A stretch of 64,000 nucleotides of DNA from Njordibacter sp905182035. GTDB taxonomy: Bacteria > Pseudomonadota > Gammaproteobacteria > Pseudomonadales > Balneatricaceae. Positions within the stretch are counted from its first letter, which is position 1; the number at the start of each line of letters is the position of its first letter. Position numbers and translations under genes: made by a program. Below, piece by piece: positions 63,229-64,000 of this stretch. The stretch lies in assembly GCF_047730075.1 (NCBI RefSeq), contig NZ_CP159831.1, positions 2,108,001 through 2,172,000 on the forward strand, given 5' to 3'. The notes beneath the pieces were generated by a model. The model made no database searches and was not told the origin of the DNA. It saw nothing but the letters and a program-made list of their open reading frames with translations.

Positions 63229-64000
63229 TTATCCCCTAATGTTGATAATGGTTTGGGTTAAGCTACTTGAGGTCTCAATGGCCTTAGCGTTGGCCTGGAA
63301 GTTACGTTGAGCAGTGATTAAGGCCACCAGCTCTTCCGTCAAGTCCACGTTGGCTCGCTCTAAGGCACCACCCTGTATGGCACCAAAACCGTCAGATCCC
63401 GCCTCACCTAAGTCGGCTGCACCTGAGTTAGTGGTGGATTTGAAGTTGGCGTTACCCACCTGCTTCAAACCGTTCGGGTTAGCGAAGTTGGCCATCATTA
63501 ACTTACCTAGGGCCACCTGAGTACCGTTGGTATAGTTGGCTCGTACAACACCGCCTGAGTCAATATCCAAGCCGTCTAACTGGCCTGATGGGTAACCATC
63601 CTGAGACAAAGATAACACAGAGAACGGTGCAGAATACTGGGTAGAGAACTTACCGTAGTCTACGCCCAAGGTTAACAAGTCAGAACCGTTACTCGGGTCA
63701 AACGGTGAGTAAGCCACACCCTCTTTGGGTGAGATCAGCTTACCGTAGGTATCAAAAGTCAGCTCACCCTTATCTAGATAGATGGGGGTCCACGATGGCG
63801 TTGCATCGGGCTTCGCTGTGGTTTGTTTACCCGCTTGGTCAATGTACAACAAGTTACCCTCCGTATCTGTCGCTTGAGTCACAACCGTTACCGCTGGCAC
63901 TACGCCCCTGGTTTGAGTGGTGGTATCAAAGCCCCAGTTGGAGTGGCCGTTTATGTTCACCGACGAGGTTGCGCCCACAGTACCTGAAGTTACGGTAAAG
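63229..64000 (-). CDS. flgE: Flagellar hook protein FlgE (3' part)
   Basis: The frame continues beyond the window; the residues just inside the edge are an internal part of the protein, not its start. Seen are SVNINGHSNWGFDT and the hook-domain C terminus GGALERANVDLTEELVALIT and AQRNFQANAKAIETSSSLTQTI of FlgE. DNA stop TAA at 63229. Followed by a strong terminator, and not by flgF. Confidence 0.9.
   Translation of the reverse strand, partial: FTVTSGTVGATSSVNINGHSNWGFDTTTQTRGVVPAVTVVTQATDTEGNLLYIDQAGKQTTAKPDATPSWTPIYLDKGELTFDTYGKLISPKEGVAYSPFDPSNGSDLLTLGVDYGKFSTQYSAPFSVLSLSQDGYPSGQLDGLDIDSGGVVRANYTNGTQVALGKLMMANFANPNGLKQVGNANFKSTTNSGAADLGEAGSDGFGAIQGGALERANVDLTEELVALITAQRNFQANAKAIETSSSLTQTIINIRG

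Overview
The window looks like the chromosome of a marine-type Gammaproteobacterium of moderate to low G+C (order not resolved). This rests on a RfaH/ops antitermination system, an EPS-associated MarR-type regulator, a monotrichous-style flgIJKL-fliC block with a sigma-54-type promoter, and IS3, IS407-group and IS30 elements. I see no rRNA, tRNA or CRISPR array.

Layout. Positions 1 to about 53.5 kb form one very long, almost entirely minus-strand surface-glycan cluster that reads from 53.5 kb down past position 1. At its head are rfaH (53661-54173), a clear ops element (53548-53558) and a small winged-helix EPS regulator (53189-53509). In transcription order the next blocks are: (a) a PfkB kinase, a CMP-nonulosonate cytidylyltransferase, a TIM-barrel isomerase, a Gfo/Idh dehydrogenase, a PtmA-like SDR and a methyltransferase (47.6-53.1 kb); (b) an insertion-sequence zone (44.0-47.6 kb) holding an IS407-group element, an older IS407-group remnant interrupted by an IS30 element, and a methyltransferase; (c) a PglK/MsbA-like ABC flippase (42.1-43.9 kb); (d) GDP-D-glycero-D-manno-heptose genes gmhB, hddC and a CBS-fused hddA, followed by a broken gmhA (38.7-41.9 kb); (e) a surface-carbohydrate transferase, pseB and pseF (35.4-38.6 kb); (f) an IS3 element inside a decaying methyltransferase (33.8-35.4 kb); (g) an RmlD-like reductase, a NeuB-family synthase, a GT2 and a LIC12162-type transferase (28.9-33.6 kb); (h) a block that pairs a KdsB-like cytidylyltransferase with an HpcH/HpaI aldolase, a HAD phosphatase, a 2-hydroxyacid dehydrogenase, an epimerase and two FkbM methyltransferases (21.0-28.7 kb); (i) a CDP-6-deoxyhexose branch rfbF-rfbG-epimerase-reductase (17.7-21.0 kb); (j) an AT-rich group of GT2, DegT aminotransferase, deacetylase and FemAB/GNAT-like proteins with pseudogenes (11.7-17.7 kb); (k) GtrA/GtrB-like proteins, a large polytopic membrane protein and a GT4 (7.1-11.7 kb); and (l) the UDP-L-FucNAc genes fnlABC, a WbuB-like transferase, a PglC-like initiating phosphoglycosyltransferase and a WbpM/FlaA1-type dehydratase cut by the window edge (1-7.0 kb).

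Right of the cluster are a YciO/Sua5-family gene, galU (the only ordinary plus-strand housekeeping gene) and the flagellar genes fliC, flgL, flgK, flgJ, flgI and the 3' part of flgE. flgF, flgG and flgH are not between flgE and flgI. Instead there is a strong terminator after flgE and a sigma-54-like promoter before flgI.

How it fits together. The cluster supplies at least four activated sugars (UDP-L-FucNAc, a CDP-6-deoxyhexose, GDP-heptose and CMP-ulosonates), several glycosyltransferases, an initiating transferase and an ABC exporter. It sits beside flagellin and carries pse/ptm-type genes, so it may serve both a lipid-linked surface polysaccharide and flagellin glycosylation. Several pathways are visibly incomplete or decaying: gmhA is broken, no pseC/G/H is recognised, and there are methyltransferase and FemAB remnants.
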